From Pelagibacterales bacterium SAG-MED05 (GTDB lineage Bacteria; Pseudomonadota; Alphaproteobacteria; Pelagibacterales; Pelagibacteraceae), in assembly GCA_014654415.1 (NCBI GenBank), contig JACWDC010000007.1, positions 1 through 64,000 of the forward strand: 64,000 nt of DNA. Direction: 5' to 3'. The translations under genes and the position numbers were made by a program. Numbering within the stretch: position 1 is the first letter of the stretch; every line of letters begins with the position of its first letter. This document shows, piece after piece, positions 56,738 to 64,000 of the stretch. The notes under the pieces were generated by a model. The model had not been told where the DNA came from. It was given only the letters and a program-made list of their open reading frames with translations, and did no database searches.

Positions 56738-57733
56738 TTAAATTTTTAAAAATAACCTTATTTTTCTATTAATAAAATAAATTATAGATAACCAAGCATT
56801 AGGAAAAATTAAGTTGTTAAAAAAGTGCCTTCTAAAATTTATATAATTTAAGCCCATTTGTTCTCCATAAAAAAAAATTTTAAAAAAATAATTAAAAAAA
56901 TTTCTTAAAGCATAATTCTTGTTTTTGATGTATTTAAATAAACTAAGTCCTTTGCTTCTATAATAATCTAAGGCTTCTGGTATTCTAACAATTTCAACCA
57001 TTGGATAAAGATTACTCCACTCTCTAACTCCATGTAAACTAACGGTAAGTGGTCTTGCGCAAAAAAATGCATCAGATTTAGAAAATGCAGCACAAAATAT
57101 TTTAATAAAAAAACAAGTATTTTCAAAGTTTGACCATGTTCGAACATCTTTAATCAATTTTTTGTCTATTACATTCTGATGTCGATTCCATTGATCTCTA
57201 CGAAAAACACAAACAAATACACCCAACAAGTAATCGAATGAAATTTTTCTATCTATTAAATCAAAAAATTTAAGTTTTTTATTTTTTTTTTGTGGTGAAT
57301 GTCTTTTCATTTTTTTTGGAAGATTTTTTGTATTGAAGGGATAATTAAATTTTTTCAAATAGTTTTTATTTAAATAGTAAGAGTTGATCCAAAAAAATTC
57401 ACATTTTTTATTCTTTTTAATTATATTTTTAAGGGTTTTAATCCCATCTCTCACAATTAAATCATCATCACCCAAAAACCATATAAAATCTCCTTTAGCC
57501 ATATTAGAAACTTTTAATAAATTTAAAGCAAAGCCTAAATTTTTTTTATTTTTATTAAATCTTATTTTTAACTTTTTTTTAAATGGGTGAATTAATTTTT
57601 GAATATTTGCCTTGGAACAATTATCAGATATACAAACTTCAAATTGTTTTTCTGTTTGAAGTGACAATGAATTCAAACAATTAATTAAGGTACTCGGCCT
57701 ATTGTAAGTTGGTATGCAAATAGAAATTAACAC
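56738..57733 (-). CDS. Glycosyltransferase family 2, abequosyltransferase-like
   Basis: This GT-A enzyme has 331 residues with the start SICIPTYNRPSTLINCLNSL, then FEVCISDNCSK and the metal motif FIWFLGDDDLIV near residue 86. The type is that of RfbV-like transferases that add 3,6-dideoxyhexoses. The C-terminus (about residues 255-331) is rich in aromatic and basic residues and may bind the membrane. It lies directly behind the dehydrase gene (57734), which would make its donor sugar. Specificity is inferred from context. Confidence 0.82.
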   Translation of the reverse strand: MLISICIPTYNRPSTLINCLNSLSLQTEKQFEVCISDNCSKANIQKLIHPFKKKLKIRFNKNKKNLGFALNLLKVSNMAKGDFIWFLGDDDLIVRDGIKTLKNIIKKNKKCEFFWINSYYLNKNYLKKFNYPFNTKNLPKKMKRHSPQKKNKKLKFFDLIDRKISFDYLLGVFVCVFRRDQWNRHQNVIDKKLIKDVRTWSNFENTCFFIKIFCAAFSKSDAFFCARPLTVSLHGVREWSNLYPMVEIVRIPEALDYYRSKGLSLFKYIKNKNYALRNFFNYFFKIFFYGEQMGLNYINFRRHFFNNLIFPNAWLSIIYFINRKIRLFLKI

Positions 57734-58903
57734 TTATTTAAAATAAATTGGTCTGGCGTATTTTTTAAAATTTTTGCAAATAAAGTCAATATCCTTTGAT
57801 GATAAATTTGCGTGATTTGGTAAATATATTCCATATTTGTCTATAAACTCTGCATTAGGTAATGAAGGTTTATTTTTTATTTTTTTAGACCAAAATGGTT
57901 GCTGACCCATATTTCCACAAATTAATGGTCTAGATTGAATTTTTTTTGATTTTAGATATCTAAATACTTGTAGCCTGTTTTTAACAAAAGTAGCAAAACC
58001 AAAACTTGATATCAATTTTAAATTACTATTTTGCTTCCAAAAATCTTTTAAGTTTTTTTTATACCTTTCAAAATTTTTGTGCCTTATTTTGGAAATCTTC
58101 TTAATTTTTTTTAATTGTTCTATTCCTAAATTTGCATTAAAATCTGTAGATCTAACATTTAAACCTGAATAATAAAAAGTATATAAAGATTTAAATTCAT
58201 CAACTTTAAATTTTTTTTCTAATTTTTTTTTAAATTGCTCTTGTACATCACGCGCCCATCCATGTGATCTTATGGCAAGTAAAATATTATAAAAATTTCT
58301 ATCACTTGTTGAAACCATACCTCCTTCAATTGTAGATATATGGTGGCCATAGTAAAAAGAATGTGAACTTGCCATACCAAATGTTCCTAAATTTTTATTT
58401 TTAAATCTACTCCCCAAACTTTCACAATTATCTTCTATTAATTTAAAATTATATTTTTTCTGAAGATTAAAAATTTTTTTAAAATTATTGCTATGGCCCA
58501 GTACATTGACAACGACCGCTAGGCCCGGATTATATTTTTTACAAATTTTTTCTAAGTTTCGTGCAGATAAGCCGAGATCGTTTTCATCACAATCACATAG
58601 GATAACTTTATATCCTAGTTGTAAAAATGGACTAACACTTGTTGCCCACGAAACCGCTGGTAAAACTACTACTTTATTTTTTAAATAATTACCCTCTAAA
58701 AGAGCTTGTGCAATTAATAAATTTGCTGATGAACCTGAATTAACAAAAACTGAAAATTTTGTATTTAAATATTTGGAGAATTTTTCTTGGAATTGATGTG
58801 TTAATTTTGACTGATTAAGGTATTTTCTTTCTTTAAGAAAGTTTATCATTTTTTTATAGTCTTTATTGTCTATTGTATTGTCTGCTAGTTTAAATTCTTT
58901 CAT
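57734..58903 (-). CDS. PLP/PMP-dependent sugar 3-dehydrase (ColD/RfbH-like)
   Basis: This DegT-family protein of 389 residues has the aminotransferase fold, but the usual Schiff-base lysine is replaced by histidine in SFYYGHHISTIEGGM (His187-His188). That swap is the hallmark of 3-dehydrases such as ColD and RfbH/E1, which remove the 3-hydroxyl of 4-keto-6-deoxysugars. The four cysteines for the iron-sulfur cluster of RfbH/E1 are absent in the RSHGWARD region, so by this and by length it is closer to the cluster-free ColD type. It follows the aminotransferase gene with no gap. Confidence 0.85.
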   Translation of the reverse strand: MKEFKLADNTIDNKDYKKMINFLKERKYLNQSKLTHQFQEKFSKYLNTKFSVFVNSGSSANLLIAQALLEGNYLKNKVVVLPAVSWATSVSPFLQLGYKVILCDCDENDLGLSARNLEKICKKYNPGLAVVVNVLGHSNNFKKIFNLQKKYNFKLIEDNCESLGSRFKNKNLGTFGMASSHSFYYGHHISTIEGGMVSTSDRNFYNILLAIRSHGWARDVQEQFKKKLEKKFKVDEFKSLYTFYYSGLNVRSTDFNANLGIEQLKKIKKISKIRHKNFERYKKNLKDFWKQNSNLKLISSFGFATFVKNRLQVFRYLKSKKIQSRPLICGNMGQQPFWSKKIKNKPSLPNAEFIDKYGIYLPNHANLSSKDIDFICKNFKKYARPIYFK

Positions 58904-60055
58904 TTAGATACTCTTACTTTCATCAAATTTTTTTAAACAGTTTATAATATAGTTTATTTTTTTATTTTCTAAGTTTGGAAAAAAAGGAAGAGAAACTATT
59001 TCCTTCCAAATATGCTTGGTATTTTTCAAGCTTTTGTCATCATATGCTTTATAAAGTTTATTCATTGGTAGCGGAACAAAATGAACTGCCGTACTTATTT
59101 TTTTTTCTTTTAAAAAATTTATTAACTCATCTCTATATTTTGTTTTTATTGAAAAAAGCCAATAAGAACCATTTTTAGTGTTATAAGGAAAAACAGGTTT
59201 TATATAATTTAAATTTTTAATTCCTATTAAATATTTTTTAAGTATTAAGTTCCTCTTTTTATTAAATAAATTAATTTTACTTAATTGTGCTAAACCCACT
59301 GATGCCGTTAGATCATTCATATTATACTTAAATCCTAAGTTTTCAATTTCATACTTCCAATGTTTAGAATAATTTTTTTTCTTTTTAAAAAACATTAAAT
59401 GTCTCTCCCAAGGATCTTTATTCCAACCATGAAAGCTTAAGGATTTTAACTTTTCATATTTTTTTTTATCATTCAAGCAAATCATGCCACCATCACCAGT
59501 TGTAATAATTTTTTTTTCTTCAAAACTGAAACATGAAATATCTGACCAGGTGCCAATTTTTTTTCCTTTATAAATTCCACCACAGCTTTCTGCGCTATCT
59601 TCTATTAGTAATAATTTTTTCTTTTTCGCCCAAGGTTTTATTTTTTCCATTTGGGATGGGTGACCTCCCATATGAACACAAATCAATGCAACACAATCTT
59701 TAGTATATTTTTTCTTAAGATCATCAAAGTCGATAGTTAAATCCTCTTTTCTAATATCAACAAACTTTGGTTTTAGGCCACAATATAATGCAGCAGCCGC
59801 TGTGGCGCTAAATGTAATTGTTGGAACTAGAACTTTTTTATTTTTAGGAAAATTGCAAGATAAAAGAGCTAAATGTAAAGCTGCTGTTCCAGAATTTACA
59901 GCAACAGCATATTTTGTACCAATAAATCTAGAGAATCTTTTTTCAAATTTATGAACTTGAGGTCCATACCCTATCCACGACTTATTAAAAACTTTTTTGA
60001 TATTATCTAATTCTTCTCTACCAACCCAAGGTTTAAATAATCTTATTTTTTTCAT
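58904..60055 (-). CDS. DegT/DnrJ/EryC1-family sugar aminotransferase
   Basis: This 383-residue PLP enzyme has the family motifs VNSGTAALHLALL near residue 55, LIEDSAESCGG near residue 155 and the cofactor lysine in SFEEKKIITTGDGGM near residue 182. It would transfer an amino group from glutamate to a keto sugar nucleotide. It sits between CDP-glucose 4,6-dehydratase and the 3-dehydrase, so a CDP-4-keto-6-deoxyglucose product could go either to a 4-amino sugar or on to 3-deoxy sugars. Exact substrate unknown. Confidence 0.87.
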   Translation of the reverse strand: MKKIRLFKPWVGREELDNIKKVFNKSWIGYGPQVHKFEKRFSRFIGTKYAVAVNSGTAALHLALLSCNFPKNKKVLVPTITFSATAAAALYCGLKPKFVDIRKEDLTIDFDDLKKKYTKDCVALICVHMGGHPSQMEKIKPWAKKKKLLLIEDSAESCGGIYKGKKIGTWSDISCFSFEEKKIITTGDGGMICLNDKKKYEKLKSLSFHGWNKDPWERHLMFFKKKKNYSKHWKYEIENLGFKYNMNDLTASVGLAQLSKINLFNKKRNLILKKYLIGIKNLNYIKPVFPYNTKNGSYWLFSIKTKYRDELINFLKEKKISTAVHFVPLPMNKLYKAYDDKSLKNTKHIWKEIVSLPFFPNLENKKINYIINCLKKFDESKSI

Positions 60056-60058
60056 TAA

Positions 60059-61123
60059 TTATATAAAATATTTTTTTTGATAATTGTTAATTTGTTTAAA
60101 CGATAGCTCTATTAATTTTTTTTTGTTTTTATTTTTATAAAAAAATTTATACCAATCAAAACTTAGAGCCAGAGCTTCTTTAGATTTTAAATGAGTTTTC
60201 CATTTTAATAATTTGGTCACTTTAGAACTATCTAATGATAAATGTTCGGACTCATATTGCCTTTTTGAAATAAATTCAATTTTTGACTTCGAGTTAAGAT
60301 ATTTTTTTCCAAATCTAGCCACATCTATTACCCTCATATTATTTTTAATATTTGGTCCAAAGTTCCACGCTCCAACGAAACTTTTATTTTTATATAATTT
60401 TTGGGCTAATTTAAGATAGCCAAATATTGGTTCGATAACATGCTGCCACGGTCTTGAGGCTTCAGGGCTTCTTATAAATATTTTTTTATTGAATATAAAT
60501 GACTCTGCGCAGTCCTTTACTATCCTATCTTTTGTCCAATCACCTCCACCAATACAATTACCTGATCGTACAGTCGCTATTTTACAATTGCTATTTCTGT
60601 AAAATGATTTGATGAAACTGTGAGTTATAACTTCACAAGATGCTTTGCTACCACTGTAAATATCATAACCCCCGAGATGATCTCCTTCTTTAAATTTTTT
60701 TCTTTTTTCCAAATTTAAATAAACTTTATCAGTAGTCACTATAAGAACTGCTTTAACACTTTTACAGCTTCTAATAGCTTCTAGAATATTTGCTGTTCCT
60801 ATAATGTTAGCTTTAGTCGTGCCAAGTGGATCTTTATAGCTTTCTAATACACTTGATTGGGCTGCCATGTGAAATATAACTTCAGGTTTAATTTTATTTA
60901 TTGATTTGGTCAGTTTATTTAAGTTTAAAATATCATTTCGTATATCTTTTTTAAGAAAACTAGAAAGTTTAAGTCCGTCAAAAAAATTAGGTTTTGAAAT
61001 AGGATTTAAAGCGTAGCCGTATATTCTTGCTCCAAACTTACTTAATATTAAAGTCATCCAGCTTCCTTTAAAGCCAGTATGTCCAGTTATTAATACTTTT
61101 TTATTTTTCCAAAAATTTTTCAT
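60059..61123 (-). CDS. rfbG: CDP-glucose 4,6-dehydratase
   Basis: This is an SDR enzyme of 354 residues that makes CDP-4-keto-6-deoxyglucose. It starts FWKNKKVLITGHTGFKGSWM (loop GHTGFKGSW specific to this enzyme), then FHMAAQSSVLESYKDP near residue 85, TTDKVYLN near residue 127 and the catalytic Tyr-x3-Lys pair in DIYSGSKASCE near residue 150. RPWQHVIEPIFGYL near residue 225 is also diagnostic. It lies between the aminotransferase and a nucleotidyltransferase gene; the 1-bp overlap with the latter suggests coupled translation. Confidence 0.92.
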   Translation of the reverse strand: MKNFWKNKKVLITGHTGFKGSWMTLILSKFGARIYGYALNPISKPNFFDGLKLSSFLKKDIRNDILNLNKLTKSINKIKPEVIFHMAAQSSVLESYKDPLGTTKANIIGTANILEAIRSCKSVKAVLIVTTDKVYLNLEKRKKFKEGDHLGGYDIYSGSKASCEVITHSFIKSFYRNSNCKIATVRSGNCIGGGDWTKDRIVKDCAESFIFNKKIFIRSPEASRPWQHVIEPIFGYLKLAQKLYKNKSFVGAWNFGPNIKNNMRVIDVARFGKKYLNSKSKIEFISKRQYESEHLSLDSSKVTKLLKWKTHLKSKEALALSFDWYKFFYKNKNKKKLIELSFKQINNYQKKYFI

Positions 61124-61893
61124 TAATGTAATAAATTTTTTTTTATCTTTTTAACTTTTGAATAAATTTTATTTTTTATTTTTTTATTCAAATTTTTTAT
61201 GTCTTTTTCATTGTCTACTGAATGCCAAAATCCATTTATTTCTTCAAAATTTGTATTATTTTTTTTTATTATTTTTGGGTAAAACTCTTTTTCAAAATTA
61301 TTATATAGTCTAAAATTTTTTTCAATTAAATTGGCCTTTATTATAGAAATTCCAGAAAAAATATGTCCTAAAAAATTTCTTCTTTTATTAGCTTTTACAG
61401 AATTAAACTCAAGATCTCTTTCAAAACTCGCTACCTTTTTTTTTAAAATACCAACTACACCATAGCTTAAAGGAGCAGCACATCCTAGAAAAGTAATATC
61501 AATGTCTTTATTGTAATGTTTGGTTAATATTTTCTTTAGATTAAAATCAAAAATAGCATCACCATTTAATAGAGTAATATGATTAGATTTAATTTTTTCT
61601 TTAACATTAAATATTCTTTTAGAAATACTTGAATTTAAACCTGTGTTAATTAAATCAAAGTTTAATTTTTTTAGATCTTTATCGTTTTTAATATATTTTC
61701 TAATTTGATTACCTTTATATCCTAACGGTAAGATAAAATGATTTATTGAATTTTTTTTAAGTGCTTTAACAATATACCAAAGAATAGGTTTATTATGTAT
61801 TTTTACCAAAGTCTTAGGTATTTTTTTTCCGAGATTACCTAACCTAGTACCTCTTCCGCCGCAAAGAATAATAGCAGATTTAATTTTTATCAT
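61123..61893 (-). CDS. Sugar-phosphate nucleotidyltransferase
   Basis: This 256-residue GT-A-type nucleotidyltransferase starts AIILCGGRGTRLGNLGKKIPKTLVKIHNKPIL (nucleotide loop GGRGTRLG and Lys for the sugar phosphate), and has LLNGDAIFDF near residue 108 and GFWHSVDNEKD near the end, which resembles the last part of RfbF. It overlaps rfbG by 1 bp and may be the working CTP:glucose-1-phosphate transferase of that pathway, or make another nucleotide sugar. The nucleotide is not decided by sequence alone. Confidence 0.8.
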   Translation of the reverse strand: MIKIKSAIILCGGRGTRLGNLGKKIPKTLVKIHNKPILWYIVKALKKNSINHFILPLGYKGNQIRKYIKNDKDLKKLNFDLINTGLNSSISKRIFNVKEKIKSNHITLLNGDAIFDFNLKKILTKHYNKDIDITFLGCAAPLSYGVVGILKKKVASFERDLEFNSVKANKRRNFLGHIFSGISIIKANLIEKNFRLYNNFEKEFYPKIIKKNNTNFEEINGFWHSVDNEKDIKNLNKKIKNKIYSKVKKIKKNLLH

Positions 61894-61896
61894 ATT

Positions 61897-62514
61897 TTAT
61901 TTAATCAATTTTAAAATTTCTTCAAGATTTTTTATACTATTTTTAAATTTCTTTTTATAGTTTCCATATCCATAACTCGTATATATAAAGTCCATTTTAG
62001 CATTAACTGCTGCCCTCTGATCTACTAGCATATCTCCTACATAACAAGTTTCTTTATTAGTTAGAGATAGTTTTTTTAATGCTCTATTAATAAGTTCTGG
62101 ATGTGGCTTACCTCTATAACTGCTTGATGGAGAAAATGAATGTTTTATTGGTAATTTGAAAGATCTAATAATTTTTTTTGTTCTTGATTTGTCTTTAGAT
62201 GTAACAACGCAGATTTTAATTTTTTTATTTTTTAAGATATTTAAAGTTTTTAAAACATTTTTATAAAGAGCTATTTTCTTTAAATTTTTTATTGATGAAG
62301 AGCTATAAATATTCTGAATTTTTCTATGATTATTATTTATTTTAAGTTTAAACAAGATCTGTGTAAAAGGTAATCCTATATATTTAAAGTATTCTTTGAA
62401 AGATTTCTTAATCCCAGTTTTTTTTTTTACTTGAGACCAAGCTAAAGACATATTTTGTTTGGAATCAATTAAAACACCATCTAAGTCAAAAATTATTGCT
62501 TTATATTTTTTCAT
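61897..62514 (-). CDS. HAD-family hydrolase (phosphoglycolate phosphatase-like)
   Basis: This 205-residue phosphatase shows the HAD motifs: I in IIFDLDGVLIDS (Asp10 and Asp12), II in CVVTSKDK near residue 100, III (Lys) in RGKPHPELI near residue 134 and IV in YVGDMLVDQRAA near residue 158. It may dephosphorylate a sugar phosphate for the glycan cluster, for example a Kdo- or heptose-like intermediate, since it overlaps the KdsB-like gene by 1 bp and precedes the nucleotidyltransferase. Substrate unknown. Confidence 0.82.
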   Translation of the reverse strand: MKKYKAIIFDLDGVLIDSKQNMSLAWSQVKKKTGIKKSFKEYFKYIGLPFTQILFKLKINNNHRKIQNIYSSSSIKNLKKIALYKNVLKTLNILKNKKIKICVVTSKDKSRTKKIIRSFKLPIKHSFSPSSSYRGKPHPELINRALKKLSLTNKETCYVGDMLVDQRAAVNAKMDFIYTSYGYGNYKKKFKNSIKNLEEILKLIK

Positions 62515-63251
62515 TAATAAAGCCGTCTAAAGTTATCTTTAGGCATTAATTTTTTAGCTTTTTTAAGATCTTCATTAACATCTACAGCAAAGCTTCTGCT
62601 TTTTATTATAAAAGTACCAATTGAAAAATCATTTTCTAGAGCTCTGAGCAATTCTACTCCTTCTATGCTCTCTAAATTACTCTTTTTTAATTTAGCGAAT
62701 GCACCTAGTTTTTTAGGTTTAAAAGAAATTATTGAATAATGTTTTAAGAAAAGATTATTTTTTTTACTGTATTCATAGGGGATATTCGAACGACTAAGGT
62801 AGAGAATTCTATTTTTTTTAGATTTTATTACCTTAACAATATTTTTTTTTTGGTTTTCTTTTTTTGATGAAATTTGAGAAGGCAAAACAATATCAAAATT
62901 TTTGTTTTTCAAATGAAATGTTACCAATTTGTCAATATCTTTAGGTGATACAAATGGTTCATCTCCTTGAATATCTATAACTAATTTGCTTTTAAATTTT
63001 TTTGATACCTCCGAGATTCTCTCCGTTCCATTACTATGCTGGCTGGAAGTTAAAACTGCTGTTCCACCGTTTTCCTCTACAATCTTTTTAATCTTTGTGC
63101 TATCTGTGCATACAATTACCTTATCAATTTTTTTTGATAACATGACTCTTTTGAAAGTATGAACAATCATAGGAATTCCATCAATTTTTATTAAAGATTT
63201 TTTTTCTAACCTTTTTGAGTGGAGTCTCGCGGGTATAAGACCTAATATCAT
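62514..63251 (-). CDS. CMP-Kdo synthetase-like cytidylyltransferase (KdsB family)
   Basis: This protein of 245 residues matches KdsB: LIPARLHSKRLEKKSLIKIDG at the start, VIVCTDSTKI near residue 45, SNGTERISEV near residue 73 and VIDIQGDEPFVSP near residue 90, then YLSRSNIPYE. KdsB activates Kdo with CTP for lipid A core synthesis. Here it lies in the variable glycan cluster, so it may activate Kdo or a related 3-deoxy sugar acid for the surface glycan. A housekeeping kdsB may exist elsewhere. Confidence 0.85.
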   Translation of the reverse strand: MILGLIPARLHSKRLEKKSLIKIDGIPMIVHTFKRVMLSKKIDKVIVCTDSTKIKKIVEENGGTAVLTSSQHSNGTERISEVSKKFKSKLVIDIQGDEPFVSPKDIDKLVTFHLKNKNFDIVLPSQISSKKENQKKNIVKVIKSKKNRILYLSRSNIPYEYSKKNNLFLKHYSIISFKPKKLGAFAKLKKSNLESIEGVELLRALENDFSIGTFIIKSRSFAVDVNEDLKKAKKLMPKDNFRRLY

Positions 63252-63266
63252 AACAAGATTAATTAA

Positions 63267-64000
63267 TTATTTTATTTTTTTTCCTAAAAATTCTATGTGG
63301 TATGTATGTGAATATTTATAAACAAGAGACCTCCACCTTTTTTTAAATTTAAAATCGTAAAAGCCTCTTGAATTGTATTTTTCCACTCTTTTTTGTGATC
63401 TGTTAACGCTATAAAAATATTTTTTGGTACATCTCTCTAAATTTTGCAAGTAATAATCTTGCATAATATCCGACATTTCTCCTAAAGAAGTAGTGTTAAC
63501 GATAAGATCAAATATCTCATCATTAAATTTTTCCATAAAATTTTGTGGCAAAATTACAAAATCATATTTCAATAAATCCTCTGAATTTAATCTATCTAAA
63601 TTTTTAAAATCAGAAAAAGTCCCAATCTTTTTTGATGGAAAATTACTGTATAGGAAATAAGAAGATAATAAACATAGCTCAGGCAACTCTATAATGACAA
63701 ATGTGGAGTTATTATAGTAGTTTTTTAGCAATCTTGAGAGACCTCCATAACCTCCGCCAATATCAAGAAATATATTTCTTTTTTCATCCTGCAAACTTGT
63801 ATTTCTTTTTATTTGTGAAAGGTAATAAGCATATCTTAATATTCTTTGATTAATTCTTTGGCCTCTGTAATTTAAACAAAAATTATTTCCAATTATACTA
63901 TCGGAAGTCATTCTTAAAATTTCTAGCGATACATGAGATGAAAGCTTATGGTAAAGATTAATTAAAGAGATAGCTTTTATTTTATTTAATCTTGAACCAG
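63267..64000 (-). CDS. Putative sugar O-methyltransferase (partial, runs off the window)
   Basis: The frame is open to the window edge: before the ATG at 63911 it still reads GSRLNKIKAISLINLYHK and LSSHVSLEILRM, so the true start lies beyond 64000. The SAM-binding motif is FLDIGGGYGGLSRLL, followed by VIIELPELCLLS and, later, LIVNTTSLGEM. This layout matches the putative sugar O-methyltransferase family of glycan clusters (TIGR04371-type). It would methylate a sugar of the polysaccharide. The assignment is by motif pattern. Confidence 0.75.
   Translation of the reverse strand, partial: GSRLNKIKAISLINLYHKLSSHVSLEILRMTSDSIIGNNFCLNYRGQRINQRILRYAYYLSQIKRNTSLQDEKRNIFLDIGGGYGGLSRLLKNYYNNSTFVIIELPELCLLSSYFLYSNFPSKKIGTFSDFKNLDRLNSEDLLKYDFVILPQNFMEKFNDEIFDLIVNTTSLGEMSDIMQDYYLQNLERCTKKYFYSVNRSQKRVEKYNSRGFYDFKFKKRWRSLVYKYSHTYHIEFLGKKIK

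Overview
The window looks like a chromosomal segment of a streamlined, very AT-rich marine alphaproteobacterium, most likely of the SAR11 group (Pelagibacterales). The reasons are the AT-rich, Lys/Asn/Ile-heavy proteins, intergenic gaps of mostly 0-30 bp, many overlapping start and stop codons, alphaproteobacterial gene order (glyQS, yebC-ruvC-tolQRAB-pal, purA/rpoH, split pntAA/pntAB/pntB) and a 5S rRNA gene with no 23S beside it but next to a long surface-glycan cluster. That last layout is the one described for hypervariable region 2 of SAR11 genomes. No transposase, integrase, CRISPR array or phage structural gene was seen.

Layout. (1) 1-9.7 kb: glycyl-tRNA synthetase, an S49 peptidase, isoprenoid genes (ispB, dxs, ispA), pdxH, aroC and xseB. 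(2) 9.7-14.7 kb: sua5, an ABC-2 exporter, then a small modification cluster (2OG-oxygenase-like, FkbM methyltransferase, GT17-like transferase) ending at tRNA-Arg. (3) 14.8-32.4 kb: rluD and rpoH facing a long leftward series of purA, thiD, glmM, folP, ftsH, tilS, cpoB, a terminator, pal-tolBARQ, a RuvC-like gene, yebC, ymdB, 5-FCL, zapA and a coiled-coil gene. (4) 32.5-40.1 kb: rightward carbon and translation genes tkt, pgk, class I fba, thiE, efp, suhB, rpmE, trcR-like, rpsU (ATT start), cspA and initiator tRNA. (5) 40.1-45.5 kb: a B12 module with a cobalamin riboswitch, a BtuB-like receptor, a small membrane protein, and a divergent B12-type radical SAM enzyme of 825 aa. (6) 45.5-51.4 kb: typA, transaldolase, transhydrogenase, rpmJ, 5S rRNA and tRNA-Val. 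(7) 51.4-64 kb: a leftward glycan cluster that reads as a CDP-3,6-dideoxyhexose pathway (RfbF, RfbG, ColD/RfbH-like dehydrase, RmlC-like epimerase, SDR) with glycosyltransferases, a sulfotransferase beside an APS-kinase-like protein, a CMP-Kdo-synthetase-like enzyme and a truncated pyruvate-kinase homologue.

Seven genes (ftsH, tilS, pal, yebC, ymdB, tkt, btuB) are each broken by exactly one extra base in a homopolymer run. Removing that base restores the expected protein every time. This is most simply a sequencing or consensus artefact, and I annotate these as single genes.

Points most worth a second look: the B12 module with its large uncharacterised radical SAM protein, the pyruvate-kinase-like protein and sulfation pair inside the glycan cluster, a remnant of the transaldolase 3' end next to typA, the phage-type RuvC in the ruvC position, and the four convergent gene pairs that all overlap by exactly 4 bp.
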